From assembly GCF_001476655.1 (NCBI RefSeq), contig NZ_LDRT01000067.1:1-33500 (forward strand): a stretch of DNA of 33,500 nucleotides, written 5' to 3'. Shown here in pieces: positions 32,284 through 33,500 of this stretch (position 1 is its first letter; every line of letters begins with the position of its first letter). The notes under the pieces were generated by a model. The model made no database searches. It was not told the DNA's origin and saw only the letters and a list, made by a program, of their open reading frames with translations. Source of the DNA: Microbacterium testaceum. GTDB taxonomy: Bacteria > Actinomycetota > Actinomycetes > Actinomycetales > Microbacteriaceae. The translations under genes and the position numbers were made by a program.

Positions 32284-33237
32284 TCAGCCCCGATCGTCGT
32301 CCCACCAGCGCAGGGTGCGCAGGGCGAAGAACGTCAGCCAGCGCGAGGGCTCGCCCGCCGGAACGTCGACCGGGAACCACTCGCGCCCCTCCGGCGGATA
32401 CGCCTGATGCCAGGTGCCGTCGGCATCGCGCGACGTCCGCACGCGCGCGATGGCGTCGGCGAGACGCGGGTCGGGCGCGGTGCCGTCGAACCGAGCCGCG
32501 GCGCGGAAGTGATCGAGGGCGCGGAGCGCACTGTAGCGGAAGCGGAACGGGTACCCCAGGTGATGCGCCCACGTGTGCCGCTCGCCGGTGGACAGCCGGT
32601 AGAGCAGCTGCCGTTCGAGCAGATACTCCTCGGCACCCCTGCGCGCCGCGTGCAGGTCCGGCGTGCCCCCGGTGCGCCACTCGTCGTCGAGGATCCCGAT
32701 CACCGCGTTGAGCGTGGAGTGGAACGACGACCTCATCGACCCCTCCACCCACTCGCAGTTCCAGCCGCCGTCACCGAGCTGGTGCTCGACGAACCAGTTC
32801 CGGATGCCGCTGACATCCGCTCCGAGCCACGCTCCGTTCGCGAGGGTGAAAGCGTTGATGCAGGCGTCGACCTCGCCGCCCCAGAAGGGCAGGTCGTCGT
32901 ACTCCCAGCGCGCGTTGCGCGCGAGGAGCCCGGCGGTGTCGGGGCGGAGGGCCTCGGCATCCACTCCCCATTCGCGCAGGCTCATCAGCGACCAGGATGT
33001 CGCCGTCCACGGCTGCGGGTCGCCCCGCGTGAAATCGGCGGGGAAGTGCGCGCCGCCCGCCCAGAGCCCGTCGTCTCCCTGCACGGCGAGAAGCTGGGCC
33101 CCGAACCCCTCGAGCGGCACCCGGGCGCGGGTCGCCTGCCATCGCTCCTCGGGGGCGTCGAGAAGGTCGCGTTCGACCTTCCACCGCAGGCTCGGATCGC
33201 TGTCGGCCAGCCAGGCCAGGACATCGTCGTCGGTCAT
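32284..33237 (-). CDS. Terpenoid-cyclase/prenyltransferase-fold (alpha/alpha-barrel) protein
   Basis: This 317-residue protein begins MTDDDVLAWLADSDPSLRWKVERDLLDAPEERWQATRARV and has repeated helical segments with QW-like motifs (DDGLWAGGAHF; LGDGGWNCEWVEGSMRSSFHSTLNAVIGILDDEW; RDADGTWHQAYPPEGREWFPVD). These recall squalene-hopene cyclase repeats and related alpha/alpha-toroid proteins, but the DxDD catalytic motif of hopene cyclases is not seen, so cyclase activity is doubtful. Annotated squalene-cyclase-like genes of this size occur in Microbacteriaceae. It lies 23 bases upstream of the carboxylesterase and may be co-transcribed. Confidence 0.75.
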   Translation of the reverse strand: MTDDDVLAWLADSDPSLRWKVERDLLDAPEERWQATRARVPLEGFGAQLLAVQGDDGLWAGGAHFPADFTRGDPQPWTATSWSLMSLREWGVDAEALRPDTAGLLARNARWEYDDLPFWGGEVDACINAFTLANGAWLGADVSGIRNWFVEHQLGDGGWNCEWVEGSMRSSFHSTLNAVIGILDDEWRTGGTPDLHAARRGAEEYLLERQLLYRLSTGERHTWAHHLGYPFRFRYSALRALDHFRAAARFDGTAPDPRLADAIARVRTSRDADGTWHQAYPPEGREWFPVDVPAGEPSRWLTFFALRTLRWWDDDRG

Positions 33238-33292
33238 CTGGGCAGGCTACGCCCGGCCGGAGGGCGTCGCCAGGTCGCCGCCCTTGCCGCGT

Positions 33293-33357
33293 GAGAAACG
33301 CCGTGTCGTGCGAAACACGCGGTGCGGCACCGTGTCTCGTCAGGGGCGGCGTTTCTC
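33293..33357. repeat. Long-range inverted repeat near contig end
   Basis: GAGAAACGCCG (33293-33303) pairs with CGGCGTTTCTC (33347-33357). The 43-base loop contains further GAAACACG/CGTGTCTC pairing. Typical of intergenic palindromic repeats in actinobacteria. Confidence 0.6.
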
Positions 33358-33379
33358 GCGTGAAGGTGCGGGTCCGCGA

Positions 33380-33423
33380 CGGTGCAGCGAGTGCTCGCGC
33401 GGGCGCGGGCACTCGCTGCACCG
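33380..33423. repeat. Perfect hairpin at the contig end
   Basis: Arms 33380-33394 and 33409-33423 are a perfect 15-base inverted repeat (outer part GGTGCAGCGAGTGC) around a 14-base GC-only loop. It may be a genuine terminator or repeat; it also explains why the assembly stopped here. Confidence 0.75.
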
Positions 33424-33424
33424 G

Positions 33425-33500
33425 CTGTCCCTTATACACCTCTGCCGCTGCCGACGCTCTTACGCGTTTAGATCTCTGGCTGCTCGCTATGATCAAACTA
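33425..33500. other. Sequencing adapter (Nextera/Tn5 read-through), not genomic
   Basis: From 33425 the sequence follows the Nextera transposase mosaic end (CTGTCCCTTATACACCTCT, two mismatches to the 19-base end), then CGCTGCCGACG, an 8-base stretch TCTTACGC that is the complement of Illumina i5 index S517/N517, then a decayed copy of the P5 adapter arm (TAGATCTC...). Mismatches look like low-quality bases at the end of a read. It should be trimmed. Confidence 0.9.

Noticed and set aside
30680..32752. Longer start for the carboxylesterase
   Set aside because: Upstream residues are a shadow of the cyclase-fold gene; the family N-terminus begins at ATG 32260.
33425..33500. Possible transposon end
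   Set aside because: The Tn5 mosaic end is followed by adapter bridge, index and P5 arm, so it is library adapter, not a mobile element.

Overview
The window is high-GC, tightly packed DNA with frequent ATGA/GTGA stop-start overlaps, DHA2 and DMT transporters, an F420-type luciferase-like oxidoreductase and leaderless promoters. This points to an actinobacterium, most likely Microbacteriaceae (Microbacterium-like). That assignment is inference from gene content and style; no rRNA or marker gene is present. The last ~76 bases (33425-33500) are not genomic: they read as a Nextera (Tn5) sequencing adapter with a recognisable i5 index, so the window ends at a contig end.

Layout. (a) 1-5026, minus strand: an oligopeptide-type ABC importer in the order binding lipoprotein, permease, permease-ATPase fusion, second ATPase (cut by the window start). 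A very stable hairpin follows the binding-protein gene. (b) 5093-8307: a divergent TetR-family regulator with two operator-like palindromes in the shared promoter region, overlapping a large GH2 glycosidase. Regulator, glycosidase and importer look like one glycoside or oligosaccharide uptake unit. (c) 8308-9370: a gene-poor, compositionally different patch, then a toxin-antitoxin-like pair. (d) 9401-12866, minus strand: a MarR regulator and two different MFS exporters with palindromic operator candidates. (e) 12938-13783: a monoacylglycerol-lipase-like hydrolase, followed by REP-like palindromes.

(f) 14054-25317: a carbohydrate-utilisation locus. It encodes a MalF/MalG/binding-protein ABC importer, a secreted BNR_4-type propeller with a C-terminal discoidin domain, a cytoplasmic FAD oxidoreductase that also ends in a discoidin-like domain, a LacI-type sensor lacking its DNA-binding domain, a convergent DeoR repressor, and two alpha/beta hydrolases, one a CE7 acetyl-xylan/cephalosporin-C deacetylase. 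The logic suggests attack on an acetylated, possibly uronic-acid-containing plant or algal glycan outside the cell, import of fragments, then intracellular oxidation and deacetylation. The substrate cannot be read from sequence. This locus is the best candidate for a poorly described system.

(g) 25382-27294: LysR regulator divergent from an EamA exporter. (h) 27384-29377: a lipoate-protein ligase with its accessory domain at the N-terminus, overlapping a solitary DNA methyltransferase. (i) 29571-33237: a luciferase-like oxidoreductase, a carboxylesterase and a terpenoid-cyclase-fold protein. No tRNA, rRNA, CRISPR array, insertion sequence or complete prophage was seen.

A striking whole-window signal is the heptamer GGATGCC/GGCATCC, which I count more than 45 times by eye, often forcing the otherwise uncommon Ala codon GCA.
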